NCBI GenBank assembly: GCA_003246295.1
Contig: QKAS01000032.1
Location: forward strand, 186,001 to 250,000
DNA from: Clostridia bacterium
GTDB lineage: Bacteria > Bacillota > Clostridia > Lachnospirales > Lachnospiraceae
Direction: 5' to 3'
DNA: 64,000 nt
Shown in pieces: positions 51,233-60,999 of the stretch (the stretch's first letter is position 1; every line of letters begins with the position of its first letter). Made by a program: the position numbers and the translations under genes. A model generated the notes under the pieces. It was not told the DNA's origin and did not search any database. It worked only from the letters and a program-made list of their open reading frames with translations.

Positions 51233-51751
51233 TTACTGGAACATAATATCCCTGAATGAAACTTCAAAGATAAATTTCGAATCAAACATTGTCTGTATTC
51301 TATCAAGTATTTCCTGACGGAGTCCTGACTGATCGGCTTGAAGTTCTTCAATGGTATAAGTGCCAATTACTTCTATAATTGCACTTTTAATTAAACTCTC
51401 CTTCGTAGAAAGAGTCGCTCCATAGCTCTTATACCCTTCATCTTTTATATTCATCGAAAGTGACACCGAGACAAGTGCAAAATGATCCTCTCCATCTGCT
51501 CCTTTTTGCAACGGAATCGTCATCTGATCTTCTATGTCATATACCTCAATATCTGAAATAGGAACGCTCTCAACATCTGCACTTTCTCCTGGCAGACTGC
51601 CAACTTCGAGTTGGAGAATTCCTGCAATATCTGACACTAGTGCAGCCGTTTTGTTGGCTGATCCTACTACGCTAAACATCATGATGGACGTTAGTATGAT
51701 ATTTACGATCAGTAGCGCAAGAATAAGAATGGATAATAAGTTCTTTTTCAT
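51233..51751 (-). CDS. fliL: Flagellar basal body-associated protein FliL
   Basis: 172 aa. One N-terminal membrane helix (LLSILILALLIVNIILTSIMMFSVV), then a periplasm-side (outer face) domain that ends with IETMFDSKFIFEVSFRDIMFQ-like residues. FliL rings surround the stator and stabilise it. The gene sits between motB and fliM. Confidence 0.9.
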   Translation of the reverse strand: MKKNLLSILILALLIVNIILTSIMMFSVVGSANKTAALVSDIAGILQLEVGSLPGESADVESVPISDIEVYDIEDQMTIPLQKGADGEDHFALVSVSLSMNIKDEGYKSYGATLSTKESLIKSAIIEVIGTYTIEELQADQSGLRQEILDRIQTMFDSKFIFEVSFRDIMFQ

Positions 51752-51768
51752 GTATTTACTCCCTTAAG

Positions 51769-52566
51769 TTAATAAGTACTCAGAGTGTGATAAACCTTAA
51801 TTTCAACTCTTCTGTTCTTTGCCCTGCCTTCTGGTGTGGCATTGTCAGCAATCGGCACATATTCTCCCCTGCCCGAATGTTTAATCATGGATGGATCAAT
51901 ATTTGTGTTCTGAATGATATAATTAAACACCGAGAGTGCTCTGAAACTACTTAATTCATCATTGTTTGCAAACTGTGAATTGTTGATCGGCACATTATCT
52001 GTGTGTCCTTCTACCTCTATAATACTTTCAGAATATCTTTCTAAGATTATGCCTATCTTGCCCATGAGTGGTAGCGATGCTTCTTTTAATTGTGCTTTCC
52101 CCGAATCAAATAAAAGCGCGCCATTCAAGGTAAGCTGTACATATTCTGAAGTGAAATCTATGTCGACTTCTGCCCCAATATCCTGTTCGCCAAGCGCTTC
52201 TGCAATTTTTTCAGCCAATTGTTCCGACTCTTTCAGCTTTTCAGCCTGCACTTCTTCCATAGCGCCTTGCATTTCTTTTTCGCCTTCTTCAGACTTCCCC
52301 ATACTTGTAAAGTATTGATCCAGCTGATTGAGCTGACTCACACCATTGCCAATCAGCATTCCATCACCAATAGAGGTTCCACCAGCTTCAAATATACTGA
52401 ATGTATTTGAAAAGGAAGCAGCAACAAGCTCATACTTCTGTGCATCTACCGTTGACATTGAAAATAAAAGCACAAAAAAACAAAGCAGAAGATTCATGAG
52501 ATCTCCAAAAGTCGCCATCCACGCAGGGGCGCCGGGTGATGGTAAGTCTTCTTGTTTTTTAGCCAT
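51769..52566 (-). CDS. motB: Stator protein MotB
   Basis: 265 aa. One membrane helix with the ion-binding Asp22 (TFGDLMNLLLCFFVLLFSMS), a linker with a plug-like segment, and a C-terminal OmpA-type peptidoglycan-binding domain with VEGHTDNVPI and LSSFRALSVFNYI. It anchors the stator to the wall. The ion (H+ or Na+) cannot be told with certainty. Its start overlaps the motA stop by 8 nt. Confidence 0.96.
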   Translation of the reverse strand: MAKKQEDLPSPGAPAWMATFGDLMNLLLCFFVLLFSMSTVDAQKYELVAASFSNTFSIFEAGGTSIGDGMLIGNGVSQLNQLDQYFTSMGKSEEGEKEMQGAMEEVQAEKLKESEQLAEKIAEALGEQDIGAEVDIDFTSEYVQLTLNGALLFDSGKAQLKEASLPLMGKIGIILERYSESIIEVEGHTDNVPINNSQFANNDELSSFRALSVFNYIIQNTNIDPSMIKHSGRGEYVPIADNATPEGRAKNRRVEIKVYHTLSTY

Positions 52567-53359
52567 CTAACTCGCCTCCCGTCTCCGGTGCATCGGTCTT
52601 TCTTTGTGACGGAGATAAGAATGATTTTAATTTTTCCTCAATAACTCTGGGATTTTCACCCGCTTGAATTGATAGAAGGCCTTCAATCATGATTTCTTTT
52701 GTCATAATCTCCGAACCATTATTTGCTTTTAATTTTGAAGAAACCGGAGCACAAACCCAGTTTGCTAAAAGAGAACCGTACAGTGTAGTAATTAACGCAA
52801 TCGACATATTAGGCCCAATCGCCGCAGCATCCGACATGTTCTGCAGCATATTAATCAAACCAATTAATGTACCAATCATACCCCATGCAGGTCCCATACC
52901 GCCTAATTGATCCCAAAACCCAATTTTACTTTTATGCCTTGCATCAATACTGACAAGTTCTGTTTCCATAATTGCTCTGACCAGATCAGGATCTGTTCCA
53001 TCGACAATCAAAAGAATTCCCTTTTTAAGAAATTCATCATCAAGATCGCCTGCAGCTTCTTCTAAAGAAAGAAGCCCTTCTTTTCGGGCAACATTGGATA
53101 AGTCTATGATCTTTTTTATAATTTCCGAAGTGTTTGACTTAGGTGCCTTAAAAATAAGTGTAATACTCTTTAAAGACGAAACATATTCTTTTAAGGAATA
53201 AGATGCAAGCATAACACTGAAGGAACCCCCCAATGTAATATATACTGAGGGAAGATCTATGAAATTACCAAGAGCTGCAAATCCCTGATCTCCTGAGACA
53301 ATACCATATATAATCAATCCAAGGCATAGTAACAAGCCGATAACTGAAGCTATATCCAC
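52559..53359 (-). CDS. motA: Stator protein MotA
   Basis: 266 aa, four membrane helices with the large loop between helices 2 and 3. Key blocks: GGSFSVMLASYSLKEY, DPDLVRAIMETELVSIDARHKS (loop), GGMGPAWGMIGTLIGLINML and ALITTLYGSLLANWVCAPVSSKL. GTG start after GGTAGGTGCTACT. It forms the ion channel with MotB and pushes on FliG. Confidence 0.97.
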   Translation of the reverse strand: MDIASVIGLLLCLGLIIYGIVSGDQGFAALGNFIDLPSVYITLGGSFSVMLASYSLKEYVSSLKSITLIFKAPKSNTSEIIKKIIDLSNVARKEGLLSLEEAAGDLDDEFLKKGILLIVDGTDPDLVRAIMETELVSIDARHKSKIGFWDQLGGMGPAWGMIGTLIGLINMLQNMSDAAAIGPNMSIALITTLYGSLLANWVCAPVSSKLKANNGSEIMTKEIMIEGLLSIQAGENPRVIEEKLKSFLSPSQRKTDAPETGGELDG

Positions 53360-53380
53360 AGTAGCACCTACCTTTTTGCA

Positions 53381-53566
53381 TTAATTTGCAAAAATTTCCT
53401 TTCTATACAATTTTACAAGATTTTTTATCTCTTGTCTACTTTCTTTTACAATAATTTTCTTGCCGTTTGTAAAGGAAATTACCGTGTCTGGCGTCTCTTC
53501 CACCATCTCAATCAGGTCCGCATTAATGAGTATCACTTCACCATTTATCCTTGTAACATCTATCAT
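53381..53566 (-). CDS. flbD: FlbD family protein
   Basis: 61 aa, the typical small FlbD of Firmicutes: MIDVTRINGEVILINADLIEMVEETPDTVISFTNGKKIIVKES. Its function is not settled; it always lies between flgE and motA. GGAGGAGACCGCT decides the ATG at 53566; the longer frame to 53629 is spurious. Confidence 0.93.
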   Translation of the reverse strand: MIDVTRINGEVILINADLIEMVEETPDTVISFTNGKKIIVKESRQEIKNLVKLYRKEIFAN

Positions 53567-53631
53567 AGCGGTCTCCTCCAAGCTTTTTTGTTGTAAAAAT
53601 TTATCATTTATAGAAATAGTATAATACATAT

Positions 53632-53675
53632 ATAAAAATAAGGGAACCAGTTTATGTGAACCAGCTCCCTTATTT
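53632..53675 (-). terminator. Possible internal terminator after flgE
   Basis: A perfect 10-bp stem, AAATAAGGGA (53636-53645) and TCCCTTATTT (53666-53675), 28 nt past flgE and followed on the minus strand by a T-rich TTATATATG stretch. AT-rich, so probably partial; it may lower flbD-motAB expression relative to hook genes. Confidence 0.55.
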
Positions 53676-53703
53676 ATAAATATACACTTTAAAATATTAA
53701 TGA

Positions 53704-55344
53704 TTATCTCTTCAGATTAACAAGTTCTTCCAGCATAGTATCAGAAACTGTGATAATTCTGCTGTTCGCCTGGAAGCCTCTCTGTGTTGTGATCATTTCT
53801 GTGAACTCCGATGAAAGGTCAACATTACTCATTTCCAGAACACCAGTTGACATGTAACCACCATCTGCTGAAACATCAACACCAATGCCATCAAATTCTC
53901 CTGAGTTCAATGTTGCTGAATATAGGTTGTCGCCTTCTTTTTCAAGACCAGAAGGATTGGAAAACTGAGCAACTGCAATTTGTCCTAATAGTCTTGTCTG
54001 TCCATTATCATAAGACGCATAAATCATACCATTGTTCTGAATTGCAATACCTGACAAATCTCCAACTTTTCTACCTGTACCATATCCATCGGTATCACCA
54101 CTTTTTGCAGCAACTGTGGATGTTCCGTTGTTGTTTAAGTTGGTTGATGTTGCAAAATCGATTGTAATATTCGAAAAATTCCCATTTGGCATTGTTAGTG
54201 TAACTGAAGTCGCTGTTGCTGAACCATTGATTCCAGCAAATTTACCATCACTTGTACTATAGCTGACCTTTGCACCTTCATATCCCACAAACGTGATTTG
54301 ATTATTATTTGCATTATCAGCTACCGTGTCTAGATTTGGTACCGTCGCGCCATTTTGAATAATCGTCGACATTTTAACCTGTGTTCCGGCTGGATACTCT
54401 ACATAAGAATCTAAAAATTCATTCACGTTGCTAAATCCATACAGCGTTGCAATTTTAGCGACATCGTCTGAGTAACCAGTTGTTGCATCGTACAAATCAT
54501 CCAGATTGACTGCGGTTGCAGAACCAATCTGATACTGTGTTCCAGTAATCGTAAGACTTGCCGCCTGTGCTGTAACAGGTGTCGTATATGCTTGATACGT
54601 TCCAAGCGTAATACCTGGATACTTATCCAGCACTGATTCATTGTTCGAATCAAGAACATCGCTTAATTTAAGACCGTACTGTCCATCTGCCATTTCTGTC
54701 ATCTTAAGCTTCGCAGTATAGCTATAACCTAAATTATCATAAAATGTCAGGTTCATAATCTTTCCGCTTGTACTTGTCGCATCGGTATCATTTTTGTCTA
54801 TAATACCCGAAACATAAGCTTTAGATGTTGCTTCTGCTGTATAAGTCATGTTTTCAGCGCTCATGATTCTGAGAGCAGTAACCGTATCTTTTTTAATGGC
54901 AAGTCCTGTATCATCAACGCCCCATCCCATAACATTATATCCATTACTGGACATTGCAAGATTTCCAGCGGCATCCACATAAAAAGAACCATCACGCGTA
55001 AAGAAGTTGCTTGCGCCATCGCTTACAACAAAGAAAGCATCTCCTGTAATTTTAATATCAAATGGGTTTCCTGTAGTTTGTGTCGCACCTGCAGTTGTAA
55101 TTGATGTACTGATCGCTCCTGATTTAACACCAAGACCGATTTGTTTTGCATTGGTACCAGCGGTACCTGTTGTTGCGTTTGGACCAGATGCACTTTGTGT
55201 CGTCTGATACATTAATTCACTGAATGTGATTGAACTTGATTTGTACGCAACCGTATTGACGTTGGCAATATTATTACCGATAACGTCCATTTTAATCTGG
55301 TGTGTTTTAAGACCTGATACACCAGCGTATAATGATCTCATCAT
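53704..55344 (-). CDS. flgE: Flagellar hook protein FlgE
   Basis: About 546 aa. N-terminal rod/hook motif MRSLYAGVSGLKTHQIKMDVIGNNIANVNTVAYKSSSITF and C-terminal VDLSSEFTEMITTQRGFQANSRIITVSDTMLEELVNLKR are conserved. The variable middle (about 140-440) is Thr/Ser/Ala-rich, as in exposed hook domains. GGAGGTCATTTCATT precedes ATG 55344 (ATGATG; 55341 also possible). The frame open to 55419 is extension only. FlgE is exported by the FliPQR-FlhAB gate encoded downstream. Confidence 0.96.
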   Translation of the reverse strand: MMRSLYAGVSGLKTHQIKMDVIGNNIANVNTVAYKSSSITFSELMYQTTQSASGPNATTGTAGTNAKQIGLGVKSGAISTSITTAGATQTTGNPFDIKITGDAFFVVSDGASNFFTRDGSFYVDAAGNLAMSSNGYNVMGWGVDDTGLAIKKDTVTALRIMSAENMTYTAEATSKAYVSGIIDKNDTDATSTSGKIMNLTFYDNLGYSYTAKLKMTEMADGQYGLKLSDVLDSNNESVLDKYPGITLGTYQAYTTPVTAQAASLTITGTQYQIGSATAVNLDDLYDATTGYSDDVAKIATLYGFSNVNEFLDSYVEYPAGTQVKMSTIIQNGATVPNLDTVADNANNNQITFVGYEGAKVSYSTSDGKFAGINGSATATSVTLTMPNGNFSNITIDFATSTNLNNNGTSTVAAKSGDTDGYGTGRKVGDLSGIAIQNNGMIYASYDNGQTRLLGQIAVAQFSNPSGLEKEGDNLYSATLNSGEFDGIGVDVSADGGYMSTGVLEMSNVDLSSEFTEMITTQRGFQANSRIITVSDTMLEELVNLKR

Positions 55345-55428
55345 AATGAAATGACCTCCTGAAATAGTATCTGATGTCCGTTTTGCCCCTTCTGTCATTC
55401 GGGGGCGACTAGCTTCCATAAGGTCCAG

Positions 55429-55833
55429 CTAATTGATTACGGCTCCATCGATATTGGTAAATATATTTTCTTGTGTTTCTGTCTGATCCATTGCTGTTAC
55501 CACTGTCTTATTTGGAATATTTACGATAAATGCAAATTGATCCACAATCACAAGCGAATCTTTAATTCCTTTTTCTCCTGCTTTGTTTGCACCTTCGTTT
55601 AATCGTTCAAGTTGGTCGTTTGTTAATTCAATATTCCTGTCAGCCAGTCTGTTTGCTGCATGTTTTGAAAACTTAACTTCCGAAGTATCCTGCCATGTTT
55701 TCTGGTTCAGTATTTCCTGAAATGTTTTGCCGTCTTTTGTTGTTACCGGAGTTGCTTTGGTAACTTTCGTCTGATTCAGGTACTGATCCTGCAGCTGTTC
55801 AATGGATAAGTGCTGTCCATAGTTAATCTGCAT
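55429..55833 (-). CDS. TIGR02530 family flagellar operon protein
   Basis: 134 aa, matching the small flagellar operon protein family between flgD and flgE in Firmicutes. Conserved core: VKFSKHAANRLADRNIELTNDQLERLNEGANKAGEKGIKDSLVIVDQFAFIVNIPNKTVVTAMD. The role is unknown, perhaps in hook assembly. AAGGAGGAGGGAAAAGA before the ATG at 55833 decides the start. Confidence 0.88.
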   Translation of the reverse strand: MQINYGQHLSIEQLQDQYLNQTKVTKATPVTTKDGKTFQEILNQKTWQDTSEVKFSKHAANRLADRNIELTNDQLERLNEGANKAGEKGIKDSLVIVDQFAFIVNIPNKTVVTAMDQTETQENIFTNIDGAVIN

Positions 55834-55872
55834 TCTTTTCCCTCCTCCTTGAGGAATCATAGACTCATCTGA

Positions 55873-56532
55873 TTATGCTTTTTCCGCTTGTGCTGCTTCC
55901 AGTTCCTTTATCTTGCTGACATAACTCTGCAATAATGTTACAGCGTCCGAAGCTATAAATTCCTTCTGATAATCGTTCATATCTGAATAAATTGTATTCA
56001 GTTCATTGATTTCTGTTTTGTTGCTCAAAGTTGTATTGGCAACTGTAGGAAGTTTTGCAAGTCTTGATACAAGATCCTGTGCCATTTCATATGCTTCCAT
56101 ATAATCCGGATCAACAATGCTATCTAAATCATCGATGGAATAAAGCGATCCCTTAATAGAAAGATATGCCTTATTATTTTCAACCTGAACATAATCAACT
56201 TTGCCATATACATAGTCCGTATTTCCTGTTGTCGAGTTTGTTACTTTCATATAAACATTTTCGCCAACCAATGCGGATGCCCTCTGAATGCTTACATTCG
56301 AATTCATATTCTGCATTTGTTCCAGTTCAGAGAATGTTGCATACTGTGAAACATATTCTGTGTTCGATGTTGGTTCCAACGGATCCTGGTATTTCATTTG
56401 TGCAACCAGAAGCTGTAAGAAATCTTCTTTATTTACTGTGTTTGTACTGGATGACTTCTCTGTGGATAAAGATGTAGACGAAGCGGTGGTCTGTTGAAGA
56501 ACTCCATCTTTTACTGATGCTACTATACTCAT
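55873..56532 (-). CDS. flgD: Hook cap protein FlgD
   Basis: 219 aa. The N-terminal export and scaffold segment TVNKEDFLQLLVAQMKYQDPLEPTSNTEYVSQYATFSELEQMQNMN is highly conserved. A hook-cap beta domain follows (about 75-140) and a helical C-terminus. GATAGGAGTTAAA before the ATG at 56532. It guides FlgE polymerisation and leaves when the hook is finished. Confidence 0.95.
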   Translation of the reverse strand: MSIVASVKDGVLQQTTASSTSLSTEKSSSTNTVNKEDFLQLLVAQMKYQDPLEPTSNTEYVSQYATFSELEQMQNMNSNVSIQRASALVGENVYMKVTNSTTGNTDYVYGKVDYVQVENNKAYLSIKGSLYSIDDLDSIVDPDYMEAYEMAQDLVSRLAKLPTVANTTLSNKTEINELNTIYSDMNDYQKEFIASDAVTLLQSYVSKIKELEAAQAEKA

Positions 56533-56614
56533 TTTAACTCCTATCTGCATACATTTTCATATTTTGCATGCTATTTTATTTTCCTGCAATATATAAATTT
56601 ACGCTATTAAGTAC

Positions 56615-58114
56615 TTATGCTTCAAGTTCAATTGTTGTTCCATTCTGTTTCATCATCTGAACCTGCAAAATTTCATCCGAGCTCAGCTCGTCTTCTGCTT
56701 CAAGTTCACTCAGAACAACTCGTCTTCTGGCCTTTGATGCATTCGAAGTCTGTTCTTCCTGTTGCTCATTCTGCCATTGTCCACCCTGTTCCATAGCTCT
56801 TTCAAATTCATGGCTTGCAATTGTCACTTCTACTGCTTCAATCTTAACGCCTTGTTCTTCTAATGTCGATTTAAGCTGAACTACCTGTTGTTCAATTGCA
56901 TTTTTAACTTCTTCATTCTGTGCAATAAATTGTGCAGTTACCGCACCATTTCTAAGTGTAAGCTGTAGGTTTATATTGCCAAGGCTGGCTGGTTGCAACT
57001 GAATTTCCATCTCCGTCACACCTGGTGATGTGTTCATTTTGATGTACTCAATCATCTGATCACCAATCTGCTGTGCTGTAGAAACATAAGCTGCTACAGG
57101 CTGTGTCAGCGTCTGGTTAACCGTTCCATTCGTAAAATTTGTCTGATTTTGGAAAAACATCTGATTTCCTTCAGCATTGTTTTTACCATTTGGTTCCTGA
57201 TCAGTATGCTGATTTTTTAAATCGAATTCGCTTTGTCCGGATAGCTGGTTTTCTTTACCACTTATGTCTCCATGCAATGCTTCTTCCTGATCAACGGTTC
57301 CCATCTGTACAGCATCTGTTTTGGATGGCATCTTTTCCTCAGAATTCTCTTCCAAGACATCCTCCTGTGTTTCTGCCAAGTGACCCTCTTTCATAGAATC
57401 GCTTATCAGTGTTTCTAATGTTTTTGCACTCTTTGAAAATGTTGTTGTGTCTTCATCACTCACTTCATTTTCATTCAAAAGAACTTCTTCTGTCTGTCCT
57501 GATGTTTTGGTGTCAAGCGTTTCTGATTGTAATAGCTCTTGCATCAGATTCTGCATTTCCTCTGGTGTCAAAGATAATGATTCCTGTACCTGACCTAAAA
57601 TATTCTCTGCCTCTCCAAGTAAAATACCCAGACTATCAAAGAGTTCCCCATTTGTAATCAGTGAAAACATATCTCCTTCTCCTGAAATTTCTACCACTAA
57701 TTTCGTCAGCATTTCAGGCTGAAATAACATCATAGCTGTCATTCCAAGGTTTTCCATTGCCAGTTCAACTTCTTCTTTTGACACTCCCAGTTCTTCTGCG
57801 ACTTCTTCAATGAATTGCTCTGACTTTTGTTCAAGTTTTTCTTTCGCATCTTCTTTGTATATATTTTGCTGGTCAGAAGTCTGTTCTGTCTTAACTTCTC
57901 TTACTCTTTGTGGAATTTTTTTTGTGTCGGTATACTCTTTTACCGTACTTGTTTCCACACCCGTGTTGGCTTCTTTGTTCTGCATTCCTGAGGTATTTGA
58001 TTTCATATAATCCGAAAAGGAAACAATACTGCCCGCATCCTGTTGACTATATGCCGTCGAAACACCCACATTCATAACCATTGCTCCAACACCGGAAATT
58101 TGTGTTCCGGTCAT
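56615..58114 (-). CDS. fliK: Hook-length control protein FliK
   Basis: 499 aa. A long low-complexity, Glu/Gln/Ser/Thr-rich N-terminal ruler region (about 1-350) and the conserved C-terminal domain EMEIQLQPASLGNINLQLTLRNGAVTAQFIAQNEEVKNAIEQQ, ending in LEEQGVKIEAVEVTI. FliK measures the hook and triggers the FlhB switch. GAAAGGAGAAAGAAC before the ATG at 58114. Confidence 0.92.
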   Translation of the reverse strand: MTGTQISGVGAMVMNVGVSTAYSQQDAGSIVSFSDYMKSNTSGMQNKEANTGVETSTVKEYTDTKKIPQRVREVKTEQTSDQQNIYKEDAKEKLEQKSEQFIEEVAEELGVSKEEVELAMENLGMTAMMLFQPEMLTKLVVEISGEGDMFSLITNGELFDSLGILLGEAENILGQVQESLSLTPEEMQNLMQELLQSETLDTKTSGQTEEVLLNENEVSDEDTTTFSKSAKTLETLISDSMKEGHLAETQEDVLEENSEEKMPSKTDAVQMGTVDQEEALHGDISGKENQLSGQSEFDLKNQHTDQEPNGKNNAEGNQMFFQNQTNFTNGTVNQTLTQPVAAYVSTAQQIGDQMIEYIKMNTSPGVTEMEIQLQPASLGNINLQLTLRNGAVTAQFIAQNEEVKNAIEQQVVQLKSTLEEQGVKIEAVEVTIASHEFERAMEQGGQWQNEQQEEQTSNASKARRRVVLSELEAEDELSSDEILQVQMMKQNGTTIELEA

Positions 58115-58207
58115 GTTCTTTCTCCTTTCTTCGGTTTTCAATGTTCATACTCTATAATAACCATAAGGGTATTATCATATTAGATATCGGATGCATACCA
58201 AGATTTC

Positions 58208-59101
58208 TTAACTGTCAGGCTCCATAATTTTTGTTATTTTTGAGGCCACTATGGGATCCATCGCTCCAAGTATTTTTCCTCTGTTCTGTGTATCCATAAC
58301 GCCTAATATTCTTGCAGCCAGATCAAGATTATCCGTCATCGCTTCAAAAATTGCAGCAGCTTCTTTAGGCTTCATCTCAGAATAAGCGTTTGCATAGTCT
58401 GTTACTTCTTTGCTTTCTTCCAGCTGAACAACCACCTGCTTATATAAATACTCTGCAGTTGTGGGATCCATCGACTCATAATATTTTTTATACTCTTCTG
58501 CACCCGGTCCATTTTCTGCATATATGACTTCTTCATAAAATTCATTTTTAATACGTTCAAATTCAACCTGGTTATCTTCAAATGTCTTCAGTCTGTCTAT
58601 TTCTGCCTTCAAGCTTTCAATATCTTCTGTATAAGTTGTACCTGCTGTCTGTGCCTGTGCAAGTTGTTCTTCAAGTACTTTAATCTGCTCCACTGCTTCC
58701 TTCAGACTGGAATAACCATAATAATCTTCCTCTTCTGTCGTTCCTGCCCCCGTCATTTTTTCTTCAGGGAGTATCATACTCACCACGGGGATATCTTTCA
58801 TAAGTGGCCTTAGCACATCTGAACCAAAACCTCCAACATCTAGTTTAATCAATAAGGCAAGAATCCCCAACCAAACCAGGACAATAATAAGCGTGATCAG
58901 AACTGTTGAAACTGGCCTTGATTCGTCATCGTCCAGCTCTGCTTCCTGCGATGCAAGTTCCTTTGCTTTTTGTTTTGCTTCCTTTTTTTGCTGTTTTCTC
59001 TCTTCTTTCAGCTTTTTCTTTTCATCCCTGATCTGCTTTTTATTCAAGACTTCTTCATTTATATCAGGGGTCTGATTTTCTCTCGCCATATTAAATGCCA
59101 T
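58208..59101 (-). CDS. MotE-like flagellar protein (MgtE-N domain)
   Basis: 297 aa. A highly charged N-terminal coiled coil (KKQIRDEKKKLKEERKQQKKEAKQKAKEL) precedes one membrane helix (VSTVLITLIIVLVWLGILALLI) and an outer part with a coiled coil. The C-terminal domain, YESMDPTTAEYLYKQVVVQL to GKILGAMDPIVASKITKIM, is of the MgtE N-terminal type. Equivalent genes next to fliJ are called ylxF/motE. Some members chaperone MotC in Rhizobiales, but here the role is unproven. The start is unsure: ATG 59101 or 59089, since AAAGGG fits neither spacing well. Confidence 0.82.
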   Translation of the reverse strand: MAFNMARENQTPDINEEVLNKKQIRDEKKKLKEERKQQKKEAKQKAKELASQEAELDDDESRPVSTVLITLIIVLVWLGILALLIKLDVGGFGSDVLRPLMKDIPVVSMILPEEKMTGAGTTEEEDYYGYSSLKEAVEQIKVLEEQLAQAQTAGTTYTEDIESLKAEIDRLKTFEDNQVEFERIKNEFYEEVIYAENGPGAEEYKKYYESMDPTTAEYLYKQVVVQLEESKEVTDYANAYSEMKPKEAAAIFEAMTDNLDLAARILGVMDTQNRGKILGAMDPIVASKITKIMEPDS

Positions 59102-59161
59102 GCCCTTTCTAATCGTACCTGCGAAAGTTTTCACAATCACTTCATTTTATACAATTTGATA

Positions 59162-59650
59162 TTATTCCTGCGAGGAATCTGGTGTTTTTCCAGTTTCCGA
59201 ATGTTCACTTATCTTCTTACCAAATCTATAGCTGGTCAACTGGTCAATCTCTTTGCTCTCATCAGCATTCAATTCTTTTACAAATTCATCAAATGCTTTC
59301 TCTTTCAGATTTTCATGCGTTTTACGTTCCTGCATTAACTCTGTCATTTTCTGTCTTGCTTCTTCCAGTTTTTTTTCTGCGAATCTGACCTTTAAAATCT
59401 GTTCTTGAATCATCTCATCCATTCGATTGATCGCATCTTTTGTTTCCAGGATTTTTCTGACCTTTAAGTTCTCGGAAAGAAGCTTTCTCATCTCATTCTC
59501 ATAAGATTTCTTTCTTGTATTTAACTTTTTCAGATTTTCTTCTTCTTCATTTAAAATCATCCTGGCTTGCGCAAACTCTAGTTTTGACTGCTCTTCCATT
59601 TGATTTTTTATATCCAGTATGTTCTGCATCCTGTATTTGAATTTTGCCAT
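59162..59650 (-). CDS. fliJ: Flagellar export chaperone FliJ
   Basis: 162 aa, almost all coiled coil: KFKYRMQNILDIKNQMEEQSKLEFAQARMILNEEEENLKKL. It fits the FliJ family, the central stalk of the FliI ATPase ring. It ends with a short Glu/Ser/Pro-rich tail. It follows fliI by 18 nt. Confidence 0.9.
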   Translation of the reverse strand: MAKFKYRMQNILDIKNQMEEQSKLEFAQARMILNEEEENLKKLNTRKKSYENEMRKLLSENLKVRKILETKDAINRMDEMIQEQILKVRFAEKKLEEARQKMTELMQERKTHENLKEKAFDEFVKELNADESKEIDQLTSYRFGKKISEHSETGKTPDSSQE

Positions 59651-59668
59651 TCTTTTTATTCACCCAAA

Positions 59669-60985
59669 TCAGCTTTCAAAGATTGCCTCCATCATTTTGA
59701 CCGATTCTTCGAAATCATACTTTTCATCCACATCCTGCATAAGAAACGCGTTTACTTCGTTAATTTTTGAAATTGCATGATCTATTGAAGAATTAGATCC
59801 TTGTTTATATGCTCCGATATTGATCAAATCTTCTGCTTCGTTATAGGTTGCGAGTACGTTTTTCAATTTACCTGCCGCTGCCTTGTGCTCCTTCGTTGCA
59901 ATTTGACTCATACACCGAGATATGCTTTGTAAAATATCAATGGCTGGATAATGATTTTTATGGCCAAGTTTACGACTAAGCATAATATGTCCATCCAATA
60001 TACTTCTAGCTGTATCGGTGATGGGTTCATTAAAATCATCTCCATCTACCAGGACCGTATAAAGACCTGTAATCGATCCTTTTTCGGATCTGCCAGCCCG
60101 CTCCAGCAATTTAGGCATTTCTGAATATACGCTTGGTGGATATCCCCTTGTTACTGGGGGTTCACCACTTGCAAGTCCTATTTCTCGTTGTGCCATAGAA
60201 AATCGTGTCAAAGAATCCATCATGAGCAAAACATCTTTGCCTTGGTTCCTGAAATACTCAGCAATGGCCGTGGCTGTTTTTGCTGCCTTATTTCTTTCAA
60301 GAGCTGGTTTATCTGAGGTTGAGACAACAATGACAGATCTGCGCATCCCCTCTTCCCCTAAATCTCTTTCAATAAACTCACGAACTTCTCTTCCACGTTC
60401 TCCAATTAAAGCAATGACATTGACATCTGCTTTTGTATTTCTGGCAAACATACCCATGAGCGTTGATTTTCCTACTCCTGATCCTGCAAAAATACCGATT
60501 CTTTGTCCTTTACCAACTGTGATCAAACCATCAACTGCCTTCACACCCAGGGGAAGGACTGTGTCAATCAGAGTTCTTTTCATTGCTTCTGGTGGTGGTG
60601 CCTCTACAGGATATACTTCACCACCATTTAATGCGGAACCATCAAGTGGTCTTCCAAGACCGTCTAATATTTTACCAAGTAACTCTTCACTTGCGCGAAT
60701 CGATAATGGAATGCCTATATTTTCTACCATGCATCCAAGGCTGACTCCTTCAACAAGTTCATATGGCATAAGAAGTGTCTTACCATCTTTAAAACCAACC
60801 ACCTCTGCAAGAACAGATTGGTTCGATTCTTTCCCCGCATATATTTTGCATAAATCTCCAAGCTTAGCCTCAGGACCAGCCGACTCCAAAGTAAGGCCTA
60901 CCACATTAAGTAATTTCCCCAGTTGTCTGTAGAATGTTTTGTCCCTCAGTTCTAAATATTTCTGGATATCTATTTCCTGTTTCAA
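59669..60985 (-). CDS. fliI: Flagellar export ATPase FliI
   Basis: 438 aa F1-like ATPase. P-loop GIFAGSGVGKSTLMGMF, IGERGREVREFIE, Walker B LLMMDSLTRFSMAQREIGL, and ARSILDGHIMLSRKL are all intact. TTG start at 60985, with AAGGCGGT 8 nt upstream. It powers unfolding and delivery of export substrates with FliH and FliJ. Confidence 0.97.
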   Translation of the reverse strand: MKQEIDIQKYLELRDKTFYRQLGKLLNVVGLTLESAGPEAKLGDLCKIYAGKESNQSVLAEVVGFKDGKTLLMPYELVEGVSLGCMVENIGIPLSIRASEELLGKILDGLGRPLDGSALNGGEVYPVEAPPPEAMKRTLIDTVLPLGVKAVDGLITVGKGQRIGIFAGSGVGKSTLMGMFARNTKADVNVIALIGERGREVREFIERDLGEEGMRRSVIVVSTSDKPALERNKAAKTATAIAEYFRNQGKDVLLMMDSLTRFSMAQREIGLASGEPPVTRGYPPSVYSEMPKLLERAGRSEKGSITGLYTVLVDGDDFNEPITDTARSILDGHIMLSRKLGHKNHYPAIDILQSISRCMSQIATKEHKAAAGKLKNVLATYNEAEDLINIGAYKQGSNSSIDHAISKINEVNAFLMQDVDEKYDFEESVKMMEAIFES

Positions 60986-60999
60986 GTTTATCGACCGCC

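Noticed and set aside
53566..53629. N-terminal extension of FlbD
   Set aside because: FlbD proteins are about 60-80 aa and begin M-I-x-V-T-R/K-I/L-N; the ATG at 53566 has GGAGGAG upstream.
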